Positions 16,172-25,188 of a stretch of DNA of 64,000 nucleotides are shown piece after piece. The notes under the pieces were generated by a model that was given only the letters and a program-made list of their open reading frames with translations, was not told where the DNA came from and ran no database searches. Position numbers and translations under genes: made by a program. Origin of the DNA: Stutzerimonas stutzeri (GTDB lineage: Bacteria; Pseudomonadota; Gammaproteobacteria; Pseudomonadales; Pseudomonadaceae); the NCBI RefSeq assembly GCF_000590475.1, contig NZ_CP007441.1:3912660-3976659 (forward strand). Reading direction: 5' to 3'. The stretch's first letter is position 1. Every line of letters starts with the position of its first letter.

Positions 16172-16414
16172 ATGGCCCGCAAGAAAGTCGCCCTCGATTT
16201 CGAACAATCCCTCGCCGAGTTGCAGCAACTGGTCGAGCGCCTGGAAAGTGGCGAGCTGTCGCTGGAGGATTCGCTGACCTGCTTCGAGCAGGGCATCGGT
16301 CTGACCCGTGTTTGCCAGACTGCCCTCAGCCAAGCCGAGCAGAAGGTGCAGATGCTTCTCGAGCGCGACGGCAAATTGCAGGAAGCACCCTTCGAGGTGG
16401 ATCCGGAAGCATGA
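16172..16414 (+). CDS. xseB: Exodeoxyribonuclease VII small subunit
   Basis: Small subunit (80 aa) of exonuclease VII, which degrades single-stranded DNA together with XseA. The sequence shows the family pattern DFEQSLAELQQLVERLESGE, LSLEDSLTCFEQGIGL, and a helical LSQAEQKVQMLL tail. Its stop overlaps the ispA start (ATGA), so it heads the xseB-ispA-dxs block, a common order in Pseudomonas and other gammaproteobacteria. xseA is not in the window. Confidence 0.95.
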   Translation: MARKKVALDFEQSLAELQQLVERLESGELSLEDSLTCFEQGIGLTRVCQTALSQAEQKVQMLLERDGKLQEAPFEVDPEA

Positions 16415-17298
16415 TCGGCGACTATCAGAAACGCTGCCAGCAACGCGTCGACAGCTGTCTCGATACTCTTTTCATCCCGCCACGCCACGAACTCGAGCGC
16501 CTCTACCAGGCCATGCGCTACAGCGTCATGAATGGCGGCAAGCGCGTGCGCCCACTGTTGGTCTACGCCGCCTGCGAGGCGCTCGGGGGCGATAGCGTGC
16601 AAGCCGATGGCGCGGCCTGCGCCGTCGAGCTGATCCATGCCTATTCGCTGGTGCATGACGACCTACCGGCGATGGACGATGACGATCTACGCCGTGGCCA
16701 GCCGACCACTCACAAGGCCTTCGACGAAGCCTGCGCGATCCTCGCCGGCGACGGCCTGCAAACCTTGGCCTTCGAAGCGCTGGCGGCCGAGGCGAACAAC
16801 CCACGGGATCCGGCGTTACGCCTGGAGATGGTCACAAGCCTCGCACGCGCGGCGGGTCCGGCCGGGATGGTCGGCGGACAGGCGATCGATTTAGGATCGG
16901 TCGGCCGCAAACTGGGCCGTGAAGCGCTGGAGCTGATGCACCGACACAAAACCGGCGCGCTGATCGAAGCCAGTGTGCGTCTCGGCGCGCTCGCCAGCGG
17001 TCGCTCCAATGCCAACACGCTCGCCGCCTTGCAGCGCTACGCAGAGGCTATTGGCCTGGCCTTCCAGGTGCAGGACGACATTCTCGACGTGGAGAGCGAC
17101 ACCGTCACGCTCGGCAAGCATCAGGGCGCCGACATTGCCCGTGACAAGCCCACCTACCCGGCTCTACTGGGCCTGGATGCGGCCAAGATCTACGCACGCG
17201 AGCTACGGGATACGGCGCTCGAAGCGGTCGCGCCCTTCGGTGCTTCCGCCGAGCCTTTACGCCAACTGGCGTGCTTCATCGTCGAACGCCGCAGCTGA
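16411..17298 (+). CDS. ispA: Farnesyl diphosphate synthase
   Basis: Cytoplasmic prenyltransferase (295 aa) that condenses IPP with DMAPP and then GPP to give farnesyl diphosphate for quinones, undecaprenyl phosphate and other isoprenoids. The first Asp-rich motif is HDDLPAMDDDDLRRG and the second is DDILD. GGKRVRP and KTGAL(I) substrate-binding segments are present. The start at 16411 overlaps xseB, and dxs follows after ~120 bases. Confidence 0.95.
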   Translation: MIGDYQKRCQQRVDSCLDTLFIPPRHELERLYQAMRYSVMNGGKRVRPLLVYAACEALGGDSVQADGAACAVELIHAYSLVHDDLPAMDDDDLRRGQPTTHKAFDEACAILAGDGLQTLAFEALAAEANNPRDPALRLEMVTSLARAAGPAGMVGGQAIDLGSVGRKLGREALELMHRHKTGALIEASVRLGALASGRSNANTLAALQRYAEAIGLAFQVQDDILDVESDTVTLGKHQGADIARDKPTYPALLGLDAAKIYARELRDTALEAVAPFGASAEPLRQLACFIVERRS

Positions 17299-17419
17299 AT
17301 CCTGGCCCAGCAGCCGTGTCGCTGAACGACCAGCGATGACCGTTGATGCCTGAGTCATTCTTCTCGCTGTAACCATCGGGTAAACTGCGGCTCTTTTTTC
17401 AGCCAAAACGATTCGCCCG

Positions 17420-19315
17420 ATGCCCAAGACGTTCCATGAGATTCCTCGGGTCCGCCCTGCGACGCCCGTTCTAGATCGCGCGGCGACTCCCGAGCAGCTG
17501 CGCCGACTGGGCGAAGCGGAACTTGATGAACTCGCCAACGAATTGCGGCAGGACCTGCTGTACAGCGTCGGCCGGACCGGCGGGCACTTCGGCGCCGGCC
17601 TCGGCGTGATCGAGCTGACCATCGCCCTGCATTACGTCTACGACACGCCGGCCGACCGCCTGGTGTGGGATGTCGGCCATCAGGCGTATCCGCACAAGAT
17701 CCTCACCGGACGCCGCGAGCGTATGGCCAGCCTGCGCCAAAAGGATGGCCTCGCCGCCTTCCCGCGTCGTAGCGAGAGCGAATACGACACCTTCGGCGTC
17801 GGCCACTCCAGTACGTCCATCAGCGCCGCACTGGGCATGGCCATCGCCGCCCGCCTGCAAGGCAAGAAGCGCAAGTCCATTGCCGTAATCGGCGACGGCG
17901 CGCTCACCGCCGGCATGGCGTTCGAGGCCCTGAACCATGCGCCTGAAGTTGGCGCCGACATGCTGGTCGTGCTCAACGACAACGACATGTCGATCTCGCG
18001 CAACGTCGGCGGCCTGTCCAACTACCTGGCCAAGATTCTCTCCAGCCGCACCTATTCGAGCATGCGTGAGGGCAGCAAGAAGGTCCTGTCGCGCCTGCCG
18101 GGCGCCTGGGAAATCGCCCGCCGCACCGAGGAATACGCCAAGGGCATGCTGGTTCCCGGCACCCTGTTCGAAGAGCTTGGCTGGAACTACATCGGCCCTA
18201 TCGACGGCCATGACTTGCCGACCTTGATCGCCACCCTGCGCAACATGCGCGACCTGGCCGGCCCCCAATTCCTGCACGTGGTGACCAAGAAGGGCAAAGG
18301 CTTCGCCCCGGCGGAAGTCGACCCCATCACCTGGCATGCGATCAGCAAGCTGGAGCCCGTGGGTGCTCCCGCCACGCCGAAGAAACCCAGCGGCCCGAAA
18401 TACTCCAATGTCTTTGGCCAATGGCTGTGCGACATGGCCGCCGCCGATCCGTGTCTGACCGGCATCACCCCGGCGATGAAGGAAGGCTCCGATCTGATTG
18501 ACTTCAGCGAGCGCTACCCGGATCGGTATTTCGACGTGGCCATCGCCGAGCAGCACGCGGTCACCTTGGCCGCCGGCATGGCCTGCGAGGGTGCCAAGCC
18601 GGTGGTGGCGATTTATTCGACCTTCCTCCAGCGCGCCTACGATCAACTGATCCATGACGTCGCCGTACAGAATCTCGACGTGCTGTTCGCCATCGACCGC
18701 GCCGGCCTGGTCGGCGAAGACGGTCCGACCCATGCCGGCAGTTTCGATCTGTCCTATCTGCGCTGCATCCCCGGCATGTTGGTAATGACCCCAAGCGACG
18801 AGAACGAGATGCGCCGCATGCTTACCACCGGCTATCACTTCCAGGGTCCCGCGGCGGTGCGTTACCCGCGCGGCACGGGCCCGAACGCAGCGATCGAGCC
18901 CGGACTCGAGCCGCTGGAAATCGGCAAGGGCGTGGTGCGTCGTCAGGGCAACAATGTCGCCTTGCTGGTCTTCGGTGTTCAGCTGACCGAGGCACTGAAG
19001 ATCGCTGAAGCGCTCGACGCTACCGTGGTCGATATGCGCTTCGTCAAACCCCTGGACGAAGCACTGGTGCGCGAGATGGCCGACAGCCACGACCTGCTGG
19101 TGACCGTCGAGGAAAACAGCATCATGGGCGGGGCCGGCAGTGCCGTCGGCGAATTCCTCGCAGCCGAAAACCTGCAGAAACCGATCCTCCATATAGGATT
19201 GCCGGACTACTACGTCGAGCACGCCAAGCCCGGCGAAATGCTGAAGGAATGCGGCCTCGATGCTGCGGGTATCGAGGCATCGATACGCGCGCGCCTGGCG
19301 ATGTTGGACGCGTAG
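17420..19315 (+). CDS. dxs: 1-deoxy-D-xylulose-5-phosphate synthase
   Basis: First enzyme of the MEP isoprenoid pathway (631 aa). It joins pyruvate and glyceraldehyde 3-phosphate using thiamine diphosphate; the product also feeds thiamine and pyridoxal synthesis. The ThDP motif is present (GDGALTAGMAFEALNHA ... LNDNDMSIS), as are a GHDLPTL segment, AEQHAVTLAAGMA and DRAGLVGEDGPTHAG in the transketolase-like domain, and a C-terminal domain with VEENSIMGGAGSAV. The length is normal. It sits directly after ispA. Confidence 0.97.
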   Translation: MPKTFHEIPRVRPATPVLDRAATPEQLRRLGEAELDELANELRQDLLYSVGRTGGHFGAGLGVIELTIALHYVYDTPADRLVWDVGHQAYPHKILTGRRERMASLRQKDGLAAFPRRSESEYDTFGVGHSSTSISAALGMAIAARLQGKKRKSIAVIGDGALTAGMAFEALNHAPEVGADMLVVLNDNDMSISRNVGGLSNYLAKILSSRTYSSMREGSKKVLSRLPGAWEIARRTEEYAKGMLVPGTLFEELGWNYIGPIDGHDLPTLIATLRNMRDLAGPQFLHVVTKKGKGFAPAEVDPITWHAISKLEPVGAPATPKKPSGPKYSNVFGQWLCDMAAADPCLTGITPAMKEGSDLIDFSERYPDRYFDVAIAEQHAVTLAAGMACEGAKPVVAIYSTFLQRAYDQLIHDVAVQNLDVLFAIDRAGLVGEDGPTHAGSFDLSYLRCIPGMLVMTPSDENEMRRMLTTGYHFQGPAAVRYPRGTGPNAAIEPGLEPLEIGKGVVRRQGNNVALLVFGVQLTEALKIAEALDATVVDMRFVKPLDEALVREMADSHDLLVTVEENSIMGGAGSAVGEFLAAENLQKPILHIGLPDYYVEHAKPGEMLKECGLDAAGIEASIRARLAMLDA

Positions 19316-19739
19316 CCTCAGAGCGGTCACGCCGCCGCGGATGGCTACGAGGCGGGTTTCTCGCCTTTACTCTGTTCGGTGGATCGGTGGAGCATGATCC
19401 ACCCTACACCGCAGCCAGTAGGTTGGGTTAGACGTCAATCCGTTGATGTACAGATCGACGCGGAGTTGCCAGCGCCGTAACCCACCATGGTAGCCAACCG
19501 TACCATCGCATTGGCGGGTTACTCGGCGCCCACCCTGTGCAGTGGGCTCCGATAAGGAATATGCCGCTAACCCACCCTGCGCTCGTTCCTTGGCCACGCG
19601 AACCAACCCGCTAGCGCGCAAAGCCGCATCCTGATCCAAGCGGTGAGTTCCGATCTTCGATGCCTTAGTCTGAGGCGCCTCGTGCTATCGCTTGTCTTTC
19701 CTCAGCCCAGCCCTTAAGGTTCCCGCGATTTCTAATCCG
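19316..19739. other. Intergenic region with degenerate palindromic repeats before the B12 riboswitch
   Basis: About 420 bases with no gene. It contains one GTAGGGTGG-family hairpin (19378-19407, arms GGTGGATC / GATCCACC followed by CTAC) and several short copies of GGGTTA or TAACCCACC in both orientations between about 19420 and 19600. These look like remnants of intergenic repeats. Confidence 0.65.
19378..19407. repeat. GTAGGGTGG-family palindromic repeat
   Basis: The arms GGTGGATC and GATCCACC flank a 10-base loop, followed by CTAC. It is the same type as the copies near 42282, 54181, 54287, 58288 and 58415. Confidence 0.65.
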
Positions 19740-19932
19740 CCCAGGTGTGCGTGACCGCAAGGTCCGCATTAAACGGGAAGCCGGTGCGCTCGTTGAGCAA
19801 GGCCGGCGCTGCCCCCGCAACGGTAATCGACCGTGATCCGCCGGATCACCGCCCCGCTCAACGGCCACTGTGCATCGCATGGGAAGGCGAGCCGGGTGCG
19901 TGTCGAAAGCCCGGAGACCGGCCTGGCGGATT
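19740..19932 (+). promoter_or_regulatory. Cobalamin riboswitch upstream of btuB
   Basis: The conserved core is present in order: an AGGTG-type start near 19743, ACGGGAAGCCGGTG, GCTGCCCCCGCAACGGTAA, GCCACTG, GGGAAGGCG and the B12 box AGCCCGGAGACCGGCCTG (19908-19925). It lies about 110 bases before btuB. Adenosylcobalamin binding is expected to lower btuB expression. Confidence 0.92.
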
Positions 19933-20004
19933 CGACTGGTGTTGCGGAGGGCAGCACCGTCAAGCGCGGCTGGCTGTCTCTGTCCTCGCGCTTGTTTCTG
20001 CCCT

Positions 20005-20029
20005 CCTCAAAAGCGCTGATCTTTTGAGG
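20005..20029 (+). promoter_or_regulatory. btuB: Hairpin that sequesters the btuB ribosome-binding site
   Basis: The perfect 9-bp stem CCTCAAAAG / CTTTTGAGG has a 7-base loop. Its 3' arm contains the GAGGA Shine-Dalgarno 11 bases before the btuB ATG. This is a likely expression platform of the cobalamin riboswitch, working on translation. Confidence 0.65.
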
Positions 20030-20041
20030 ATTCGATTAAAA

Positions 20042-21916
20042 ATGAAGTATTCCCGTCTCGCGCTGTCCGTTGCGCTTATACCAACCGCCTACGTGTTGGC
20101 CGATACCGATACCGCCGACGCCGGGTATCAGCTGCCAGGCATGGTCATCACCTCAGCGCGCCAGGCCGAACCGCGCGAGGTAGCGATCGCTGCCAATACT
20201 GTATTTACCCGCGACGACATCGAGCGCTTGCAGGCGCGTAGCGTACCGGAGCTCCTTCGGCGCGTACCGGGTGTCAGCATATCCACCGCCGGCGGGCTGC
20301 CGTCGCTGTCCGTGCGCGGCACCGGAACGGCGCAAACGCTGGTTCTGCTGGATGGACAGCGCATCGCTTCTTCGACCAGTGGCTTTGCCCGGCTCGATTA
20401 TCTGGCGATAGACAACATCGATCGCGTGGAGGTTATTCGTGGTCCGCGCTCGGCACTCTACGGCGCAGACGCCGTCGGTGGGGTGATTCAGATATTCACC
20501 CGAAGCGGAAAACCAGGCGTGCATCCAGAAATACGGCTGGCAGCCGGAAGCGACCAGACGTTCCAACGCAGCCTCAATCTATCAACCGGCACCGAGCAGA
20601 CTCGCGTCCACCTTGGTGCCAGTCTCGATGAAACGGCAGGCTTCGATATCACTCGTGATAGCCAGGGCGCCGATAGCGACCACGATGGCCAACGTAATCG
20701 CGCGCTACACCTTAAGCTCGATCATGAGCTGAACCGCGACTGGAAAGCCGGCCTTAGCCTCAACGACCAACGAGGCGAGAACGAATACGACGATGCGTAC
20801 GAATTCGCCCCTGGCACTCCGCAAGACGAGTTCCGCCTCAGCAGCTACAGCGGCTATCTCGACGGTCAGCTGGGCGGACGTTGGAACAGCCGCCTGGAGC
20901 TTGGGCGCAGCTTCGACCGCAACAAGGTGGTCGGTGCAGCCAGCGACTGGAACAACGGGCAGCTTGAAACTACGCGCCACTCCGCGGCTTGGGTCAACCG
21001 CATCGATCTCGCCGAAGCACAACAGCTCACGCTCGGCAGCGACTGGTACGAAGACCGCCTCGACGCGACCACCGCCTACGAAGAAGACAGCCGCGACAAC
21101 TTGGCCTTTTTCGCCCAGCACAGCTATCAGGGTGATCGTTTCGGTACTGAACTAGGTCTGCGCCATGATGACAACCAGCAGTTCGGTAGCCAGAACAGCT
21201 GGAACGCGGCTTTCAGCTTGCCAGTCGGCGAGTCGCAGCGCTGGATTCTCAGCTACGGCGAAGGCTTCCGTGCGCCTACCTTCTCCGATCTCTACTATCC
21301 CGGAGCGGGCAATCCCGACCTAGCACCCGAGACCTCGAAAACGTACGAATTGCAATGGCGCGGCGACTTCGAGCCGACCCGGCTAGAGGTCGCGCTCTAT
21401 CGCACCGACGTGGAAGACATGATCGCCTGGGATGGCGCTGCCAACCGCCCAGAGAACATCGCCCAGGCGCGCATCAACGGCTTCGAGGCAAGTGTGGCGC
21501 GCGAACTGCTCGGATGGCAGGCCAGTCTGGCCCTCAGCCTGATCGACCCACGCGACCGAGATAGTGGCCATACCCTGGCCCGCCGGGCGAAACGTACCCT
21601 TAGCCTCGACCTGGATCGCACCTTCAATAGGCTTTCGGCCGGTGCCAGCTGGCATGTTTCGAGCAGCCGTTACGATGACGCAGCCAATTCTCGGCAGCTG
21701 TCCGGCTACGGCGTCATTGACTTGCGGGCGGGCTGGCAGAGCCATGCCGAGCTGCGCTGGGACGCCAAGCTCAATAATCTGTTCGATCGCAAATACGCTC
21801 TGGCGACCTACGACCGCCCCACCGGCCCGTCCTGGATGGACCCTATGCAGAATTACGGTTATCGCGAAGCCGGCCGCACCGTCCTATTTGCCGTCACTTG
21901 GTCGCCTTCCCTATAA
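20042..21916 (+). CDS. btuB: TonB-dependent vitamin B12 outer-membrane receptor
   Basis: Outer-membrane receptor (624 aa) for cobalamin uptake, energised by TonB. It has a signal peptide ending around AYVLA, a TonB-box-like MVITSAR segment, and a plug domain with VPELLRRVPGVSI, SVRGTG, VLLDGQR and VEVIRGPRSALYGADAVGGVI. A 22-strand barrel follows, with FRAPTFSDLYYPGAGNPDLAPETSKTYE split by family-typical loops. It ends VTWSPSL. The cobalamin riboswitch upstream confirms the substrate. A btuF-like gene lies convergently downstream; btuC and btuD are not in the window. Confidence 0.93.
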   Translation: MKYSRLALSVALIPTAYVLADTDTADAGYQLPGMVITSARQAEPREVAIAANTVFTRDDIERLQARSVPELLRRVPGVSISTAGGLPSLSVRGTGTAQTLVLLDGQRIASSTSGFARLDYLAIDNIDRVEVIRGPRSALYGADAVGGVIQIFTRSGKPGVHPEIRLAAGSDQTFQRSLNLSTGTEQTRVHLGASLDETAGFDITRDSQGADSDHDGQRNRALHLKLDHELNRDWKAGLSLNDQRGENEYDDAYEFAPGTPQDEFRLSSYSGYLDGQLGGRWNSRLELGRSFDRNKVVGAASDWNNGQLETTRHSAAWVNRIDLAEAQQLTLGSDWYEDRLDATTAYEEDSRDNLAFFAQHSYQGDRFGTELGLRHDDNQQFGSQNSWNAAFSLPVGESQRWILSYGEGFRAPTFSDLYYPGAGNPDLAPETSKTYELQWRGDFEPTRLEVALYRTDVEDMIAWDGAANRPENIAQARINGFEASVARELLGWQASLALSLIDPRDRDSGHTLARRAKRTLSLDLDRTFNRLSAGASWHVSSSRYDDAANSRQLSGYGVIDLRAGWQSHAELRWDAKLNNLFDRKYALATYDRPTGPSWMDPMQNYGYREAGRTVLFAVTWSPSL

Positions 21917-21958
21917 GGCTAGCCCCAACGCAGAACCGGACCGGGTGACCGGCCCGGC

Positions 21959-22762
21959 TCAGCGCTCCGCTCCAGCCATCACCTCACAGAGCTTCCCGAT
22001 CGCGCCCAGCATCTGGAAGCTCGGCCGTTCCAGGCCCTTGTCCGGCACTTCCCATAGCTGGCCCTTGCGCACTGCTGCGAGTCGCGGCCAAGCTTTCCAC
22101 TCGGACAGCTGAGCGCCGCTGCCAGCGAGAATCACTTCAGGGTTGCGCGATAGCACAGACTCGATACTGACCTGAGGCGCAGGCAGTTGCAGATCGGCGA
22201 ACACGTTGCGACCACCGCAGACTTCGATGGCATCGCTGATGATCTGTCGGCCGCCGAGGGTGTACAGCGGGCGATTCCAGATCTGATAGAACACCGTCAG
22301 CGGACGCTCGCGATGGTAACGTCGACGTAGTCGATCCAAGCCCTGTTGGAACGCTCGCTCGAGCTCCCTGCCCTGCGCACTCCGCTCAACCCGCTCGCCG
22401 ATCAGCGCGAACTGTTCGGACAGCTCGGCCAGAGACGTCGGCTGTGCAACCAGCACCGGGATGCCGAATTGCGTTAGTTGCTCACGTTGCGCCTGGCTGA
22501 TGCTGTCCGGCCTGACTAGTACCAGCGTCGGTTGCAGCGCGAGCAGGCTTTCCATTTCCAGCTGACCGAGCCGCCCCACGGATGGCAAACCGCCCAGTGC
22601 AGCTGGCCGCTCGCCGCCGTCGAGGACGCCGACCAGCAGATCGACGGCATCCAGTTCCAGCATGATTTCGCTCAGCGAAGGCGCCAGGCTGATCACCCGC
22701 TCCGTTGCCGCAAGCAAAGGCGAAACCAGCAGCGCGACGGCCAGCAGTAGCGCGCGCATCAT
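21959..22762 (-). CDS. Periplasmic cobalamin-binding protein (BtuF-like)
   Basis: ABC-type substrate-binding protein (267 aa) with a signal peptide (LLLAVALLVSPLLA) and the helical-backbone fold of BtuF/FhuD-type proteins. RVISLAPSLSEIMLELDA opens the mature part, then VGRLGQLEMESLLALQPTLVL, and YTLGGRQIISDAIEVCGGRNVF in the C-terminal lobe. It probably receives B12 from BtuB, whose gene is convergent next to it. The start ATG overlaps the stop of the preceding membrane-protein gene. No permease or ATPase partner is adjacent, so BtuCD must be elsewhere if the pathway is complete. Confidence 0.82.
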   Translation of the reverse strand: MMRALLLAVALLVSPLLAATERVISLAPSLSEIMLELDAVDLLVGVLDGGERPAALGGLPSVGRLGQLEMESLLALQPTLVLVRPDSISQAQREQLTQFGIPVLVAQPTSLAELSEQFALIGERVERSAQGRELERAFQQGLDRLRRRYHRERPLTVFYQIWNRPLYTLGGRQIISDAIEVCGGRNVFADLQLPAPQVSIESVLSRNPEVILAGSGAQLSEWKAWPRLAAVRKGQLWEVPDKGLERPSFQMLGAIGKLCEVMAGAER

Positions 22763-23178
22763 TGCAGCTGACGCGGAATTCGGTAGAGCAACAGCAGCAC
22801 CAGACTGCCCGAGACCAGCAACACTTGCGCGACGGGTTCCAGGCCGAGCGGCGCACCGATGGCGGCGAGCCACGCCGGTAGCGCGGCGGTCCGCAAAGCC
22901 CGCAGCCGGACGGCGCGCAACGCCGTCCAGGCAGACGCTTCGGCATCACCACCCAGATCTTTTTCGGTAGCAATCAGGGCGTGTTTGTAAGCCGTAAAAC
23001 GGGGCAAATTGAGAAACAGCGCGGCGAGACCGACGAGAAACAATGGCAGAGCGAGCGGCTCGCCGAAGCGGCCCGCCAGTTGGGGAAGTTGGCTGCTGAT
23101 GAGCACGGGTACGACCATGAAAAGCAGATACCGCCAGCCTTCGAGCGCCAATTGGCGGCGGGTCGCCGTGCGGTTCAC
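22759..23178 (-). CDS. Small membrane protein of unknown function
   Basis: Protein of 139 aa with about four hydrophobic segments (YLLFMVVPVLISS, LALPLFLVGLAALFL, LPAWLAAIGAPLGL, VLLVSGSLVLLLLYRIP) and a basic loop. I do not recognise a domain. Its GTG start overlaps the ribA stop (GTGA) and its own stop overlaps the btuF-like start. It is therefore translated within a ribA-membrane protein-btuF string. The context does not define a role. Confidence 0.75.
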   Translation of the reverse strand: MNRTATRRQLALEGWRYLLFMVVPVLISSQLPQLAGRFGEPLALPLFLVGLAALFLNLPRFTAYKHALIATEKDLGGDAEASAWTALRAVRLRALRTAALPAWLAAIGAPLGLEPVAQVLLVSGSLVLLLLYRIPRQLQ

Positions 23179-23792
23179 GACTGCTCGGCTTCGCCCTGGT
23201 GAATTTCGCCGAGCATATGGCCAAGCTTGCCGGCCTTGGTGGCGAGGTACTTGCGGTTGTGCGGATTGTGCGCGATCTGCAGCGGCATGCGCTCGGCGAT
23301 GCGAATGCCGAAGCCTTGCAGAGCCTTGACCTTGCGCGGGTTGTTGGTCATCAGCTTGATTTCGGCGATGCCCAGATGCTCGAGCATGGGCAGGCAGATC
23401 GCGTAGTCGCGCATGTCGGGGGCGAAGCCGAGGCGCTCATTGGCTTCGACGGTATCGGCACCGCCATCCTGCAATTCGTAGGCGCGGATCTTGTTCAGCA
23501 GCCCGATACCGCGACCTTCCTGACGAAGATAGAGCAGCGCACCGCGCCCCTCTTCCGAAATGGCGCGCAGTGCGGCTTCCAGCTGGAAACCACAATCGCA
23601 GCGCAAACTGAAAAGGGCATCGCCCGTCAGGCATTCGGAATGCAGACGACCCAATACGGGCTTTCCGTCCGCAACATCGCCCAGCGTCAGTACGACATGT
23701 TCCTTGCCAGTATCCTGATCGAGAAAACCATGCATGGTGAACACACCGAACGGCGTCGGCAGTTTGGAAGCGGCGACGAACACGACAGACAC
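23175..23792 (-). CDS. ribA: GTP cyclohydrolase II
   Basis: Converts GTP to the diaminopyrimidine that starts riboflavin synthesis (205 aa, the normal length). The zinc ligands are in SECLTGDALFSLRCDCG, followed by YLRQEGRGIGL with the catalytic region and MTNNPRKVKAL for GTP binding. The start is a GTG at 23792 with GGAG seven bases upstream; longer readings to 23906 add a non-conserved leader. This copy must carry the activity, because the RibBA protein at 27315-28394 lacks the zinc cysteines. Confidence 0.94.
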   Translation of the reverse strand: MSVVFVAASKLPTPFGVFTMHGFLDQDTGKEHVVLTLGDVADGKPVLGRLHSECLTGDALFSLRCDCGFQLEAALRAISEEGRGALLYLRQEGRGIGLLNKIRAYELQDGGADTVEANERLGFAPDMRDYAICLPMLEHLGIAEIKLMTNNPRKVKALQGFGIRIAERMPLQIAHNPHNRKYLATKAGKLGHMLGEIHQGEAEQS

Positions 23793-23911
23793 CGGAGAAA
23801 CTCCAGAAGGCGGAAAAGCGGATATTGTAACAGCAGTCCCGCGCCAAGCTGTATCGGAAGATGCCGCGGACCCGGACCGATATGGCTGGATTGGCGAGAA
23901 CGCCACTAGGC

Positions 23912-24559
23912 CTAGATTTTCGATTCGAGTTTCAGCACACCCTGATCTTCCCGCCAGCTGACTCGACTGAGAAAGCTCATCCCCAACAACGCATCCGAAG
24001 GCGCTCCGCCCTCCACCACTACAGCCTCGACACCGAGCACATCGATGGCACCCACCTTGACGCTATTCAGATGCACTCGCCAAGCCTTGGCCGTGCCGCC
24101 AGCGGTGCTGACCACGATTGGCTTACCGTCGACGCGATAATCGATTCCCAGACGTCGCGCCTGGATCTCGTTTATCGCGACCGAGGTAGCCCCTGTATCG
24201 ACGAGAAACTGCACCGACTGGCCGTTGATGGAGCCGGCTACCCAATAGTGGCCGCCTTGCCCTTGCGCGATACTCAGCTGCCGGCGATCAGGCTCGGCGA
24301 ACCCGGCGCTCAGTTCGCGGCTCAGCGTATAGCTGCGCTCGACACCCTCGACCCGAAGCACCGCGCCGTTGGAGTCGGCGCTCACCACCTCGACACCACC
24401 CGGCCCTACCTGACCGACCCGCACCAGTTTGCGCTGGCCATCGACATTCACCACCGCGGCACCGGGAAACAGACCGACCACCTGTACCCGCGGCGCCGCT
24501 GCGACAACAAAGGAAAGGAACGACAGAGAGGCTGCGAACAGCAGAAATACGGAGCGCAT
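23912..24559 (-). CDS. Retropepsin-like aspartic protease family protein (TIGR02281-type)
   Basis: Exported protein of 215 aa. A signal peptide (MRSVFLLFAASL... VVAA) is followed by a ~70-residue beta-rich segment, then a single clan AA aspartic-protease-like domain with FLVDTGATSVAINE and DALLGMSFLSR. Such single-domain proteins would need to dimerise to form an active site. AAGGAA lies 11 bases upstream of ATG 24559. It sits between pgpA and ribA on the same strand. The function is unknown. Confidence 0.82.
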   Translation of the reverse strand: MRSVFLLFAASLSFLSFVVAAAPRVQVVGLFPGAAVVNVDGQRKLVRVGQVGPGGVEVVSADSNGAVLRVEGVERSYTLSRELSAGFAEPDRRQLSIAQGQGGHYWVAGSINGQSVQFLVDTGATSVAINEIQARRLGIDYRVDGKPIVVSTAGGTAKAWRVHLNSVKVGAIDVLGVEAVVVEGGAPSDALLGMSFLSRVSWREDQGVLKLESKI

Positions 24560-24646
24560 CAGGAGCGGCTTCCTTGAAACGGGATAGCTCAGCATTCTTC
24601 CATGAGTACCGCCGTCGATACAGCGACCAGACGCACAGCCCGCGCC

Positions 24647-25147
24647 TCAACCCAGCCCCAGCACCGCCAGGTGCATCAGAGCGCAGGCGGCAAAGCCGGC
24701 AAGGATGTCGTCGAGCATGATTCCCAGGCCTCCATGCACATGCCGGTCCACCCAGCTGATCGGCCACGGCTTGAGTATGTCCAGCAGGCGAAACACGACG
24801 AATCCGAGCGCCAGCCAGTACCAGCCCGCAGGCACCAGCCAGAAGGTGATCCAGATGCCGGCGAACTCATCCCAGACGATGCCTTCATGGTCATGCACGC
24901 CCAGATCCTGCGCGACCTTGCCGCACAACCAGATGCCGAACAGCATGCTAGCGATGATCACCAGACCGTAACCCCACCCCGGCAGCGTCTGCCACAGCGG
25001 CACGAACGCCAGGGCCACCAATGAGCCCCAGGTTCCCGGCGCCTTCGGCAGCGTCCCGGAGCCCAGGCCAAACGCCAGGTTGTGCCAAGGGTTGCCCCAC
25101 ACCGATAACGGAATCGGTTCGGCAGGAGTCGGCAGGGAATCGGTCAA
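24647..25147 (-). CDS. pgpA: Phosphatidylglycerophosphatase A
   Basis: Inner-membrane phosphatase (166 aa) that removes phosphate from phosphatidylglycerophosphate to make phosphatidylglycerol. Family motifs are FGLGSGTLPKAPGTWGS, HDHEGIVWDEFAGIW and KPWPISW-DRHVHGG-GIMLDD. The start is a TTG at 25147 preceded by AAGAGGA; upstream in-frame codons would run into thiL and are not conserved-looking. It follows thiL by ~40 bases in the nusB-thiL-pgpA order usual for the group. Confidence 0.92.
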   Translation of the reverse strand: MTDSLPTPAEPIPLSVWGNPWHNLAFGLGSGTLPKAPGTWGSLVALAFVPLWQTLPGWGYGLVIIASMLFGIWLCGKVAQDLGVHDHEGIVWDEFAGIWITFWLVPAGWYWLALGFVVFRLLDILKPWPISWVDRHVHGGLGIMLDDILAGFAACALMHLAVLGLG

Positions 25148-25188
25148 ACGGCTGTCCTCTTTTATTCTGGCGGCGCTATCCAGCCCGC

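Noticed and set aside
17471..19330. 619-codon open frame on the minus strand opposite dxs
   Set aside because: Exact antisense of a complete dxs; His/Gln/Asp-rich shadow composition.
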